From: Aeromicrobium sp. 9AM
GTDB lineage: Bacteria; Actinomycetota; Actinomycetes; Propionibacteriales; Nocardioidaceae
Length of the DNA: 64,000 nucleotides
NCBI RefSeq assembly: GCF_902506105.1
Contig: NZ_LR733304.1
Location: forward strand, 620,001-684,000
Reading direction: 5' to 3'
A program made the position numbers and the translations under genes. Positions 26,113-34,913 of the stretch are shown in pieces. Each line of letters begins with the position of its first letter. Position 1 is the first letter of the stretch. The notes beneath the pieces were generated by a model. It made no database searches, had not been told where the DNA came from, and saw nothing but the letters and a program-made list of their open reading frames with translations.

Positions 26113-26706
26113 TCAGCCCTTGATGCCGGCGGCATCCATGAGGATCTGCGCTGCGCGCCTCGCGTCGTCGGCGGCCTGCGGGGTGCCGGCGATCGCCGCG
26201 GTCGTCTGGGCGCCCTCGGCCAGGATCGCGAGCTGCGGGCCGAGCCACGCCGGCCCGCCGGCCTGCTCGACGAGCTGTGCGACGTACGCCTGGAAGTCGG
26301 CCTTGTGGTCGCGGACGATGCCGGCCAATGACTCGACGGTCCCGCCCAGCTCACCGAACGAGTTGATGAACCCGCAGCCGCGGAAGTCGTTCTCGCCGAA
26401 CCACACGCCGAGGAAGTCGAAGATCGCGAGCAGGCCCTCCTGGGGGGTCGATGCCGCAGCGACCGCCTCGGAGACGCTCCTCGTCCAGCGCTCGTGCCGG
26501 CTCCGGAGCACCTCCTCGACGATGACCTCCTTGGAGGGGAAGAGCTTGTAGAGCCGTTTGAGCGAGACGCCCGACTCGTCGCGCAGGGCGTCCATGCCGA
26601 CGGACTGGATGCCGCGGAGGTTGTAGAGCCGGTCCGCCGTGGCGACCACCAGCTCGCGGGCGGCGTCGTCGCTCATGCTACGCGCGTCGGTGGTGACGTT
26701 CGTCAT
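26113..26706 (-). CDS. TetR family transcriptional regulator
   Basis: 197 residues. The N-terminal helix-turn-helix reads VGMDALRDESGVSLKRLYKLFPSKE, followed by helical ligand-binding domain features (FDFLGVWFGENDFRGCGFINSF) typical of the TetR_C group with a CGF motif. It is divergent from a non-heme chloroperoxidase-like hydrolase. Two well-spaced inverted repeats in the 100-base gap are strong candidates for its operators, so it very probably represses itself and the hydrolase. Confidence 0.92.
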   Translation of the reverse strand: MTNVTTDARSMSDDAARELVVATADRLYNLRGIQSVGMDALRDESGVSLKRLYKLFPSKEVIVEEVLRSRHERWTRSVSEAVAAASTPQEGLLAIFDFLGVWFGENDFRGCGFINSFGELGGTVESLAGIVRDHKADFQAYVAQLVEQAGGPAWLGPQLAILAEGAQTTAAIAGTPQAADDARRAAQILMDAAGIKG

Positions 26707-26731
26707 GAAACTGATCCTCTCGAGCCCTTGC

Positions 26732-26753
26732 CTAGAAAACGATCGTTCTCTAG
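26732..26753. promoter_or_regulatory. TetR operator, site 1
   Basis: CTAGAAAACGATCGTTCTCTAG is a 22-base palindrome with one mismatched pair, centred on ACGATCGT, 26 bases from the tetR start. Confidence 0.75.
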
Positions 26754-26758
26754 TCTAG

Positions 26759-27640
<882 letters not shown>

Positions 27641-27648
27641 GCCGGACC

Positions 27649-27676
27649 GGGGCCGCCGCCCAGCGGTGGCGGCCCC
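27649..27676. terminator. 12-bp hairpin terminator
   Basis: GGGGCCGCCGCC (27649-27660) pairs with 27665-27676, with one G-U pair and a 4-base CAGC loop. It lies 8 bases after the hydrolase stop. Confidence 0.75.
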
Positions 27677-27716
27677 AGCCGGGAAGCAACGACGCCCAGC
27701 GTGAGTTGAACCAGGT

Positions 27717-28682
27717 GTGAAGCTCTCGCTCCTGGACCGGTCGCGGACGCGGGCAGGTCGCCCCGAGGCCGAGGGGCTGACCGGCTCGGTCGACCGGGCG
27801 ATCAACGCCGAACGGTTGGGCTACGAACGGTTCTGGGTGGCCGAGCACCACGCCGTCCCCGGCATTGCGAGCGGGTCGCCGCCGGTGCTGCTGGCCGCGA
27901 TCGGCGCCCGCACCGAGCGCATCCGCCTGGGCTCGGGCGGCGTCATGCTGCCGCACCACCAGCCCCTCGTCGTGGCAGAGCAGTTCCTGATGCTCGAGGC
28001 GTTGAACCCCGGCCGAATCGACCTCGGGCTCGGCCGCTCGCTCGGGTTCACCGCGCCCGTACGTGAGGCGCTGCGTGACCACGGCCCTGACACGTTCGAG
28101 GACGACCTGCGGGACCTGCGGGCATACCTCGAGGGCGGGGCATCGGTGACGGCCAGGCCGCAGGCGACCGGGTCGGTGCCGATGTACGTCCTCGCGACGG
28201 GCCGCGGCACGGTCATCGCCGCGCGACTCGGGCTGCCGGTCGTCATCGGTGGGCCGATCCTGGCGGAGGAGCGGATCGGTGAGGTCCTCGAGTCGTACCG
28301 TCGAGACTTCCGGCCGAGTCCTGGCGTCGAGCAGCCGTACGTCGTGGTGTCCCTCGACGTCACGGTCGCCGACGACGACCTGACGGCGCGAGAGCTGGCG
28401 TTGCCCGAGGCGTGGGCGATGGCGCGGTCGCGGCAGACCGGTGAGTTCCCGCCGTTGGAGCCGGCCGCGGAGATCCGCCGGCAGCCGTGGACGGCACAAC
28501 TGACCGATCGGGTCGAGAAGTCCCTCGATCGCGCCGTCGCCGGGAGCCCCGAGACCGTACGCCGCGCGCTCGAGCAGCTCGCCGAGAGAACGGGCGCCGA
28601 CGAGCTGCTGGCATCGACCTCGACGTACGACCGCGAGGCGTTGTTCGCCTCCGACGCAGCGTTGCGGGACCTCGTCGCCTAG
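27717..28682 (+). CDS. LLM class (luciferase-like) flavin oxidoreductase
   Basis: 321 residues of a bacterial luciferase-like TIM barrel: FWVAEHHAVPGIASGSPPVLL, GSGGVMLPHHQPLVVAEQF and LGLGRSLG near the flavin phosphate site. The EHH form of the motif is characteristic of FMN-using members rather than F420-dependent ones, though F420 is available in this organism. GTG start. It converges with the next gene and their ends overlap by four bases. Substrate unknown. Confidence 0.87.
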   Translation: MKLSLLDRSRTRAGRPEAEGLTGSVDRAINAERLGYERFWVAEHHAVPGIASGSPPVLLAAIGARTERIRLGSGGVMLPHHQPLVVAEQFLMLEALNPGRIDLGLGRSLGFTAPVREALRDHGPDTFEDDLRDLRAYLEGGASVTARPQATGSVPMYVLATGRGTVIAARLGLPVVIGGPILAEERIGEVLESYRRDFRPSPGVEQPYVVVSLDVTVADDDLTARELALPEAWAMARSRQTGEFPPLEPAAEIRRQPWTAQLTDRVEKSLDRAVAGSPETVRRALEQLAERTGADELLASTSTYDREALFASDAALRDLVA

Positions 28683-30055
28683 GAGTCGAAGCCGAGGCCG
28701 AGCCGGTCGAGCAGGCGCAGCCACAGATTGCGCTTGCCCGTGCGGTCCGCGCGCTTGAGCGACCAGGTCGTGATCTGGATGCCGATCCAGGCGAACGGCT
28801 CCGGGGGGAACGGCAGCGGCTTGGTGCGGACCATCTCGAGCCGCGTCCGTTCGGTCTCCTCGCCGGCCAGCAGGTCGAGCATGACGTTGGCGCCGAATCG
28901 CGAGGCGCCGACGCCGAGCCCGGTGTAGCCCGTCGCGTACGCGACCTGGCCGTGGTGCGCGGTGCCGAAGAAGGCGCAGAACCGGGTGCACGTGTCGATC
29001 ACGCCGCCCCAGTGGTGCGAGAACGTCAGGCCCGTGAGCTGCGGGAACGTCTCGAAGAAGTTCGCCGCCAGCGCCGCGTACGTCTTGGAGCGGTGCTCGT
29101 ACTCCGGCAGGATCCGGCGGCCGAAGTGGTAGATCGCGTCGTAGCCGCCCCACAGGATCCGGTTGTCGGCCGTGATCCGGTAGTAGTGGAACTGGTTGCC
29201 TGAGTCCGACAGGCCCTGCCGGTTGCGCCAGCCGATCGACGCGAGCTGCTCGTCGCTGAGCGGCTCGGTCATGAGCACGTAGTCGTACACCGGGACGGTG
29301 TGGAACTTCAGCCGCTTGAGCAGCGACGGGAAGGCGTTGGTGGCGAGGGCGACCCGCCGGGCCGTGACGCTGCCGCTCTCGGTGACCAGGGCGATCCGGT
29401 CGCCGTACGCCTTGAGCCCGGTGACCGGCGTGCCCTCGACGATCCGCACTCCGGCCGCCTCGGCCGCTGCGGCGAGTCCCCAGGCCAGGCGCGCGGGATC
29501 GAGCATCGCGGTGCCGTCGCGATCCCACGTGCCGCCGAGGTACGTCGGCGAGTCGACCTGCTCCCGCAACGCTTGCGCGTCGAGGAAGTCCGGCGCAGAC
29601 GAGTCGTAGTCCTCGAGCTCGTGTGGTCGCGTCGCCACCGCGAGCTCGCCGGTGCGCTGGAAGTCGCAGTCGATGCCGTAGCGCTCGATCGTCGCGGCGA
29701 TCTCGTCGAGGTTCTCGATGCCGAGGCGGTGCAGCTCGTCGTACTCGTCCGGCCACCGCTCCCGCCCGTTGGCCTCGCCGTGGGTGAGGCTCGCGGAGCA
29801 GAAGCCTCCGTTGCGCCCGGTGGCCTCGCCGGCGATCCGGCCGCCCTCGATCAGGACGACGTCGCGCGCTGGATCGCGCTCCTTGGCCATCAGGGCGGTC
29901 CAGAGGCCCGTGAACCCGCCGCCGACGACGGCCAGGTCGGTGTCGAGATCGCCGTCGAGCGCCGGCCGCGCCGCGGGCCGGTCAGGCGTGTCGAGCCAAT
30001 AGGGATGAGCTGCGGCGTCGGACCAGCTCGTACGCCGGTCACTGGATGCGGTCAC
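28679..30055 (-). CDS. FAD-dependent oxidoreductase (DAO family)
   Basis: 458 residues. A Rossmann dinucleotide motif (LAVVGGGFTGLWTALMAKE) and GRNGGFCSA open the D-amino acid oxidase-like fold. The C-terminal ATGYTGLGVGASRF completes the FAD site. Members oxidise amines or N-methyl amino acids, for example gamma-glutamylputrescine oxidase (PuuB). GRNGGF and the domain layout fit that group best. The substrate is inferred only loosely, and no polyamine genes adjoin it. Confidence 0.88.
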   Translation of the reverse strand: MTASSDRRTSWSDAAAHPYWLDTPDRPAARPALDGDLDTDLAVVGGGFTGLWTALMAKERDPARDVVLIEGGRIAGEATGRNGGFCSASLTHGEANGRERWPDEYDELHRLGIENLDEIAATIERYGIDCDFQRTGELAVATRPHELEDYDSSAPDFLDAQALREQVDSPTYLGGTWDRDGTAMLDPARLAWGLAAAAEAAGVRIVEGTPVTGLKAYGDRIALVTESGSVTARRVALATNAFPSLLKRLKFHTVPVYDYVLMTEPLSDEQLASIGWRNRQGLSDSGNQFHYYRITADNRILWGGYDAIYHFGRRILPEYEHRSKTYAALAANFFETFPQLTGLTFSHHWGGVIDTCTRFCAFFGTAHHGQVAYATGYTGLGVGASRFGANVMLDLLAGEETERTRLEMVRTKPLPFPPEPFAWIGIQITTWSLKRADRTGKRNLWLRLLDRLGLGFDS

Positions 30056-30101
30056 GTCGTCATCCTCTCAGGGGAAGGGCCCAACTGTCCGCGCTGAAGC
30101 G

Positions 30102-30107
30102 TACGTT
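30102..30107 (+). promoter_or_regulatory. -10 box of yjbR-like gene (leaderless)
   Basis: TACGTT ends 6 bases before the ATG at 30114. No ribosome site lies between. Confidence 0.45.
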
Positions 30108-30113
30108 CGGGGC

Positions 30114-30458
30114 ATGATCACGGTCGACGACGTGCGTCAGGTCGCGCGCACGCTGCCTCGGGCGTACGAGGTGCTGGTCCGCGACCGCATCAAGTTCCGC
30201 GTCGGCAGCCTGGTCTTCGTCGCGTTCTCGCGCGACGAGACGTTGATGGGCTTCGGCTTCCCCCGTGAGGAGCGCGAGCACCTCGTCTCGTCTCGGCCCG
30301 AGACGTTCCAGATGCCGTCGCCGGGCGACATGCGCTACCAGTGGGTCGTCGCCGACATGGCGGCGCTCGAGCCCGACGAGATGGAGGAGCTCGTGATCGA
30401 CGCCTGGCGCATGTGCGTGCCCAAGGGTGTCGCTCGCACGTACCTCGAAGGCATCTAG
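30114..30458 (+). CDS. MmcQ/YjbR family protein
   Basis: 114 residues with the YjbR/CyaY-like fold pattern: ARTLPRAYEVLVRDRIKFRV, FGFPREEREHLVSSRPETF, and a C-terminal helix with ELVIDAWRMCVPK. Family members have been proposed to bind DNA, but the function is not settled. It converges with the DUF4349 gene and their stops overlap by four bases. Confidence 0.85.
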   Translation: MITVDDVRQVARTLPRAYEVLVRDRIKFRVGSLVFVAFSRDETLMGFGFPREEREHLVSSRPETFQMPSPGDMRYQWVVADMAALEPDEMEELVIDAWRMCVPKGVARTYLEGI

Positions 30459-31417
30459 TTCCAGCCGCGGCGGCGAGCGACGAGGCGGTAGACCCCGTAG
30501 AGCGCGAGCAGGATCGCGGCCCAGGGGAGCAGGACCCCCGCGATCTCCACGACGTTGTTGACCGCAGAGACCAGCGCGTTCCAGCCATCGGTGAGGCCGC
30601 CCTTGAAGCCGCCGGGCTCGACCGAGTCGGCCTTCGCCTTCTGGGACAGGTCGATCGACAGGGTCGAGAGCGAGACCTGGTCGGCGATCTGCTTGCGCTG
30701 CGCCTCGAGGCTCTCCAGCTGCTCCTGCCGCTGGGTCAGGGCGTTCTCGGCCTTGATCAGCTCGGCGCTGGTGTCGGAGCTCGCCATGATCTTCTCGAGC
30801 CGGTCTATCGACAGCCGAAGCGCGTCGATGCGCGCGTCGAGGTCCTTGGCCTGGGCCGTGACGTCGTCGTTCTGCTGCGAGACGTTCGTGACCTTGCCGT
30901 ACGTGTCGAGCCGGTCGATCGTCGCGGTGACCTTGGTGCTCGGCACGCGCACGGTGACGAACGCCGACGCGTCGTCGCCGTCGCCGTGCTCGGTGCGGGT
31001 GTCGACCCGGCCGCCGATCGACTCGGCATAGGCGCTGATCTTCTGTGCGACCTCGCGAGGGTTGGTGACCGTCACGTTGATCTCGGCCGTTGTGATGACC
31101 TCACGGTCTGCGTCGGGCGCGGCCTTCTTGTCCTGCTCGGTGAGGGCGCCGTCCCGACCAGCAGTGTCGCCTGCGGCGCTGGGCTGCTCGATCGACGTGC
31201 TGCTCCCGGCGCTGTCGCCGCTGCCGCCGCCGCTGGTGCTGTTGCTGATCGCGTTGATGCCGATCGAGCCGAGCCCGACGACGAGGACGCTGGCCGCGGC
31301 GAGGCCGATCGTGGTGCGAGCCCGGTGGCCGCGCTTGGCGATGTCCCGGTCGACGGCGTGCATGACCGAGGAGCGCATCGCGGCGACGCGGTCGTCGTTG
31401 AGTGTGGGGGTGTTCAT
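30455..31417 (-). CDS. DUF4349 membrane protein, likely partner of ECF sigma
   Basis: 320 residues. A cytoplasmic N-terminus of about 35 residues precedes one membrane segment (TTIGLAAASVLVVGLGSIGI). A Ser-Gly-rich linker follows, then a DUF4349 domain (VITTAEINVTVTNPREVAQKI) with a long coiled coil around residues 180-250, then a second membrane segment near the C-terminus. Its ATG overlaps the sigma factor stop, so they are translated together. That layout is typical of anti-sigma or signal-sensing partners. The N-terminus lacks a recognisable zinc anti-sigma motif, so the anti-sigma role is inference. Confidence 0.82.
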   Translation of the reverse strand: MNTPTLNDDRVAAMRSSVMHAVDRDIAKRGHRARTTIGLAAASVLVVGLGSIGINAISNSTSGGGSGDSAGSSTSIEQPSAAGDTAGRDGALTEQDKKAAPDADREVITTAEINVTVTNPREVAQKISAYAESIGGRVDTRTEHGDGDDASAFVTVRVPSTKVTATIDRLDTYGKVTNVSQQNDDVTAQAKDLDARIDALRLSIDRLEKIMASSDTSAELIKAENALTQRQEQLESLEAQRKQIADQVSLSTLSIDLSQKAKADSVEPGGFKGGLTDGWNALVSAVNNVVEIAGVLLPWAAILLALYGVYRLVARRRGWN

Positions 31418-31989
31418 GATGTCTCCCTCATCGAACGGAGGTCGGCGCGCAGCCGGGTGCGGAGGCGTGAGATGCGGTTGCGGACGACGGCGTGGCTGAC
31501 GCCGAGCTCACGGGCCGCCAGCTCGTACGTGTGATCGCCGACGACACACAGCTCGTAGAGCCGGCGGTCGGTGGCGGACAGGGTGGCGACGGCCTTGTCG
31601 ATCTCGCTGCGGATCTGCTCGGCGACGACCGCGTCCTCGACCGACGAGTCATCCGGCAGCTCGGCGTTCAGCTCGATGCTGCGCGCCCGCACCTTGTGCG
31701 ACCGGCGTCTGGCGTTGAGCGCCGTGAACCGGGCCGTGACCAGCAACCACGGCAGCACGGATTCGTCGACGACCGAGATGCGGCGGATCTTGTCCCACGT
31801 CGTGATGAACACGTCCTGGGTGACGTCCTCGGCCTCGTCGGCGTCCTGCACGACGGCGTACGCCTGCCAGTAGACCGGCCGCACGTGGCGGTCGTACAGC
31901 TGACCGAAGGCAGACCGGTCGCCGGCGGCGGCTCGGGCCAGCAGCTCGCGGTCCCCGGTGCCTTCGGCGGTGGTCGTCGGTGATGTCAC
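31414..31989 (-). CDS. ECF RNA polymerase sigma factor
   Basis: 191 residues. Region 2 spans FGQLYDRHVRPVYWQAYAVV to EAEDVTQDVFITTWDKI, and region 4 is the C-terminal helix-turn-helix (YELAARELGVSHAVVRNRIS). The GTG at 31989 gives the usual length; a start at 32025 adds 12 unconserved residues. CGTCTCAC occurs twice upstream (32018-32025 and 32051-32058), 33 bases apart, and could be part of a self-regulated promoter. It is co-translated with the DUF4349 protein and divergent from a secreted protein gene next to the pilus locus. Confidence 0.92.
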   Translation of the reverse strand: MTSPTTTAEGTGDRELLARAAAGDRSAFGQLYDRHVRPVYWQAYAVVQDADEAEDVTQDVFITTWDKIRRISVVDESVLPWLLVTARFTALNARRRSHKVRARSIELNAELPDDSSVEDAVVAEQIRSEIDKAVATLSATDRRLYELCVVGDHTYELAARELGVSHAVVRNRISRLRTRLRADLRSMRETS

Positions 31990-32132
31990 CCGGCGCTCCG
32001 ATCTGTGCGTGTGCGGACGTCTCACCTACAGATGTCCGGACGAGCCACACCGTCTCACGTTCGACCGGACTTTTTCTGAAGTCGTGCCGACAGGGCACCG
32101 GCTCGTACGATGGAGGAGCAGGAGGTGGCACC

Positions 32133-32660
32133 GTGAAGCGAATGCTGGCGGCACTGGTCGCAGTGGCGACCGTCGCGCTCGGGGTGACCCTGCTGAGCTC
32201 CGGCTCCGGATCCGACACACCCGTGGCATCCTCAGGTCCGAGTGCGCTTCAGACAGCGTCGCTGGACCAGGTCAGCAAGCCCATACCGCCGCCCAAGGCC
32301 AAGTTCGTCCGGGCGATCTATGCGACCTCGAGCCTCGAGCGATCCGAGCTGATGCTCGACTTCTGCAAGGGCCCGATCGCGGTGTTCGTCGGCGACCACC
32401 GCCCGCGGCTCATCGCCGAGCACGACTACTGCGGCGGGCTGGCCTGGATCCCCAAGCTCGGCAAGGGCGACGCGATCAAGCTCTCCGGCGACGGCGTGCA
32501 GGACGGCACGTACGTCGTGAAGACGATCGGGCACGGGGTCCGCAACGCGACCAAGGTGCGCGACCTGCCCGACACCGACATCGTCCTGCAGACCTGCGTC
32601 AGCCACAACACGATGGTCCTGGTCGGCATGGACCTGTTCGATCCCACGACTCCGTCCTGA
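32133..32660 (+). CDS. Secreted protein with sortase-like motifs
   Basis: 175 residues. A signal peptide or anchor (RMLAALVAVATVALGVTLL) is followed by a Ser-rich linker and a compact domain. IAEHDYCGGLAWIPKLGKGDAIKL resembles the sortase segment with its catalytic His followed by LxxLxxGDxI, and DTDIVLQTCVSHNTMVLVGM resembles the catalytic Cys strand. The usual Arg after the Cys strand is missing. I read it as a divergent or inactive sortase-fold protein. GTG start after GGAGCAGGAGG. It is 86 bases from the first pilin gene and divergent from the ECF sigma factor. Confidence 0.6.
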   Translation: MKRMLAALVAVATVALGVTLLSSGSGSDTPVASSGPSALQTASLDQVSKPIPPPKAKFVRAIYATSSLERSELMLDFCKGPIAVFVGDHRPRLIAEHDYCGGLAWIPKLGKGDAIKLSGDGVQDGTYVVKTIGHGVRNATKVRDLPDTDIVLQTCVSHNTMVLVGMDLFDPTTPS

Positions 32661-32746
32661 CGGTTTCGGGGACGGACACGCTGCCCCGGCGTTACCTTGG
32701 AATCGCAGGGCCGATGGGAGTGTCGGTCTCCACGAGGGAGTGCACC

Positions 32747-32923
32747 ATGAAGATTTTTCGCGTCGCCACCAGCTGGTTCTCCACCGGTTCCAAGCGGGAA
32801 GAGGACGGTGTCACGTCGATCGAGTACGGGCTGATAGCGACAGCGATCGCCCTGTTGGTGGCCGCCGGTGTCGGCGGTCTGGCCCCCAAGGTCCTCGCGC
32901 TCTTCAACGCAATCGGCACCTGA
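32747..32923 (+). CDS. flp: Flp-type pilin 1 (Tad cluster 1)
   Basis: 58 residues. A short leader ends at Gly21, followed by VTSIEYGLIATAIALLVAAG, giving Glu at +5 and the adjacent Tyr that define Flp pilins cut by a CpaA/TadV-type prepilin peptidase. The mature pilin is a single hydrophobic helix. It is the first gene of Tad cluster 1. A TACCTT element (32693-32698) may be its -10. Confidence 0.93.
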   Translation: MKIFRVATSWFSTGSKREEDGVTSIEYGLIATAIALLVAAGVGGLAPKVLALFNAIGT

Positions 32924-33064
32924 CCCGCGCCCCGAAAGATTCGCGAGTGTCCTCCTCGGTCAGCGTGTAGCCAATAGTCATTGAGAGCCATAAAAGATGG
33001 CCCGAAACAATTCCTCAAAACGCCCAAAACGGAAATTGTGACGCTCTACCTTTTGAGCAGGGAG

Positions 33065-33084
33065 AGTCACTCGTTCGGGTGACT
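33065..33084 (+). promoter_or_regulatory. Inverted repeat in leader of second pilin
   Basis: AGTCAC (33065-33070) and GTGACT (33079-33084) pair around an 8-base loop, 24 bases before the second flp gene. The gap 32924-33107 is unusually AT-rich for this window and may hold a separate promoter. Confidence 0.45.
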
Positions 33085-33107
33085 TAAGAAGTTAGAGGGA
33101 GTAACTC

Positions 33108-33299
33108 ATGTCTGCTTTCAACAAGATGTTCGCGATTCTGTCGACGTTCCAGGTCCGTGCCGAGGCACGCAAGGACGAGAAGGGCGTCACGGCCATCGAG
33201 TACGCGCTGATGGCCGGTGGCATCGCTCTGATCATCGTCGCGGCGCTGGCGATCCTCGGGCCGAAGATCAACACGCTCTTCGAAGACATCAGCCTGTAG
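33108..33299 (+). CDS. flp: Flp-type pilin 2 (Tad cluster 1)
   Basis: 63 residues. The cleavage site is after Gly26 (KDEKG, then VTAIEYALMAGGIALIIVAA), with Glu31 at +5 and Tyr following. A strong GAGGGAG ribosome site lies before the ATG. It differs from pilin 1 in leader and tail, so the two are not recent copies. A 13-bp hairpin follows the gene and separates it from tadE. Confidence 0.93.
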   Translation: MSAFNKMFAILSTFQVRAEARKDEKGVTAIEYALMAGGIALIIVAALAILGPKINTLFEDISL

Positions 33300-33335
33300 T
33301 TCGAGCAACCACACGGCGCACTCGGGCGCTGAAAG

Positions 33336-33369
33336 TCGCGCCGTGAATCCCCGGGTTCACGGCGCGACG
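33336..33369 (+). terminator. 13-bp hairpin between pilin 2 and tadE
   Basis: GTCGCGCCGTGAA (33336-33348) pairs perfectly with 33357-33369 around TCCCCGGG. It lies 36 bases after the pilin stop and 19 bases before the tadE ATG. Partial termination or mRNA protection here would give much more pilin than assembly machinery. Confidence 0.7.
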
Positions 33370-33388
33370 TGGTTTCGATCTCAAAGCC

Positions 33389-33796
33389 ATGGGTCCTCGA
33401 TCCAGGGGCGAGCGCGAGCGTGGAGTGGCAACCGTTGAGTTCGCGCTGATCGTCCCTCTTCTCTTGCTGCTGGTCTGCGGAGTCATCGACTTCGGGGAGC
33501 GGTACAAGACGGCCGCGGTCTACAACAACGCGGCATTCGCCGCAGCTCGCTCGATGACCATCGAGAACAGCGTGACGAAAGCAAAGACGGCCGCAGTCAA
33601 CGCCGGCATGCCGAGCACCTTGGCGCTGGTCGTCACCTACACCCCCGGCTACTCGTCGTGCGCGCAGGCCGGCGACGGTTCGTTCGGCAACGTGACCGTC
33701 AAGATCACCAACCCGGCGAAATCGACCGCGACGAAGTTCTTCGGGACCACCTACTCGGTGACTGGAAAGGCGGTTGCGAGATGCAGTGGCACATGA
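33389..33796 (+). CDS. tadE: TadE-like minor pseudopilin (cluster 1)
   Basis: 135 residues. The N-terminus ERERGVATVEFALIVPLLLLLVCG has a prepilin cleavage site after Gly12 and Glu17 at +5, the TadE hallmark. The mature domain is small and beta-rich, with two Cys (SSCAQA and the final ARCSG). TadE proteins are minor pseudopilins of Flp pili. Its stop overlaps an in-frame ATG of tadG. Confidence 0.9.
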   Translation: MGPRSRGERERGVATVEFALIVPLLLLLVCGVIDFGERYKTAAVYNNAAFAAARSMTIENSVTKAKTAAVNAGMPSTLALVVTYTPGYSSCAQAGDGSFGNVTVKITNPAKSTATKFFGTTYSVTGKAVARCSGT

Positions 33797-34893
33797 CACG
33801 ACGCGGCGCTCGTCGCGATGAGCGCGGGGTCACGACGGTGATGATCGCCCTGCTGGCAACCACGTTGGTCGCGGCTGTCGGCATGAGCGTCGATGTCGGG
33901 AACGCGTACTCGCAACGGCAGAAGCTGCAGACCGCGACTGACAACGCCGCCCTGGCCATCGCCCAGGACTGCGCGCTCTACCGGTCCACCTGCACCACCG
34001 CCGGCACCAACCCGGCGAAGGCCACCGCCGACCTGGTCGTCGGGCAGAACATCAGCGGTGCCAGCACGACGGTCAACGGCACGGTGAGCGCGACGTCGAG
34101 CTCGGTCAAGGTGACCTCGACCAAGTCGATCCCGTTCTCCTTCGCGTCCGTGATCGGCGTGGCGCCGAAGACCGCGACGGTGACGGCGACCGCGACGTGG
34201 ACGAAGGCGGCCCAGGAGGGCTATCCGCTGCTGCCGATGGCGGTCGGCTACTGCCAGTACAAGGCCAACGCGTTCCCGGCGACGAACCACATCCTGATCC
34301 GCACCGACCTGCTCAGTGCGACGCTCAAGGGTTTGATCGCGACCCTCAACCTGCTGGGGATCCCGCTGACGAACTTCTTCCCCGCGTCGACCTGCACCGG
34401 TAGCCAGGGCAACACGCTCAACATGAGCAACGGGGCAGTCTGGCTGACGGCTCTGGTCGATGCACTCGATCTCTTCGACATCAGCAACATGTCGCTGTGC
34501 AACATGAAGGTCAAGATCTTCACGACGATGCTGGTGACCGCCGTGACGCCGGTGATCGCCCCGACGGCCTGCGTCAACAAGCTGAAGGTCGGCACGATCG
34601 CGATGATGCCGATCTACGAGTCGAGCTCGCCGCTCACGGTCCTGTCGTCGTCGATCACGCTGCGCATCGTCGGATTCGCCCCGTTCAAGATCACCGGCTG
34701 GCAGGAGCCGGGCAACGCCAAGAACGACGCCACGGCATCGCCGACCTGCCTCAACATCCTGACGCTCACCTGCCAGGGCATCCAGGGGTACTTCGTGCGG
34801 TCGGTGGTCCAGGACCCCAATCAGGTGTTCGCGTACGACGACGACGCTCCGGACCTCGGTGGCGTCAAGCTCGCGACCCGGCTCACGAACTAG
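33781..34893 (+). CDS. tadG: TadG-like pilus protein (cluster 1)
   Basis: About 370 residues. The N-terminal segment RGVTTVMIALLATTLVAAVGMSVDVGNAYSQRQKLQTATDNAALA is the TadG/Flp-N type helix, with Met instead of Glu at the pilin +5 position. The rest is exported and contains several Cys residues plus IVGFAPFKITGW, a motif shared with the cluster 2 protein. ATG 33781 follows GGAAAGG; ATG 33793 overlaps the tadE stop as ATGA and is an equal candidate. The role in Tad systems is as an envelope or tip component. Confidence 0.85.
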   Translation: MQWHMTRRGARRDERGVTTVMIALLATTLVAAVGMSVDVGNAYSQRQKLQTATDNAALAIAQDCALYRSTCTTAGTNPAKATADLVVGQNISGASTTVNGTVSATSSSVKVTSTKSIPFSFASVIGVAPKTATVTATATWTKAAQEGYPLLPMAVGYCQYKANAFPATNHILIRTDLLSATLKGLIATLNLLGIPLTNFFPASTCTGSQGNTLNMSNGAVWLTALVDALDLFDISNMSLCNMKVKIFTTMLVTAVTPVIAPTACVNKLKVGTIAMMPIYESSSPLTVLSSSITLRIVGFAPFKITGWQEPGNAKNDATASPTCLNILTLTCQGIQGYFVRSVVQDPNQVFAYDDDAPDLGGVKLATRLTN

Positions 34894-34913
34894 GCACGGA
34901 AAGGGACAGAACC

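Noticed and set aside
27717-28682. F420-dependent oxidoreductase role for the LLM protein
   Set aside because: The EHH-type motif fits FMN-using luciferase-like enzymes, and no F420-specific segment like that of Fgd is visible, so F420 use was not asserted.
31414-31417. Classical zinc anti-sigma factor after the ECF gene
   Set aside because: The downstream protein has no HxxxCxxC motif; it is a DUF4349 protein, so an anti-sigma role is left as inference.
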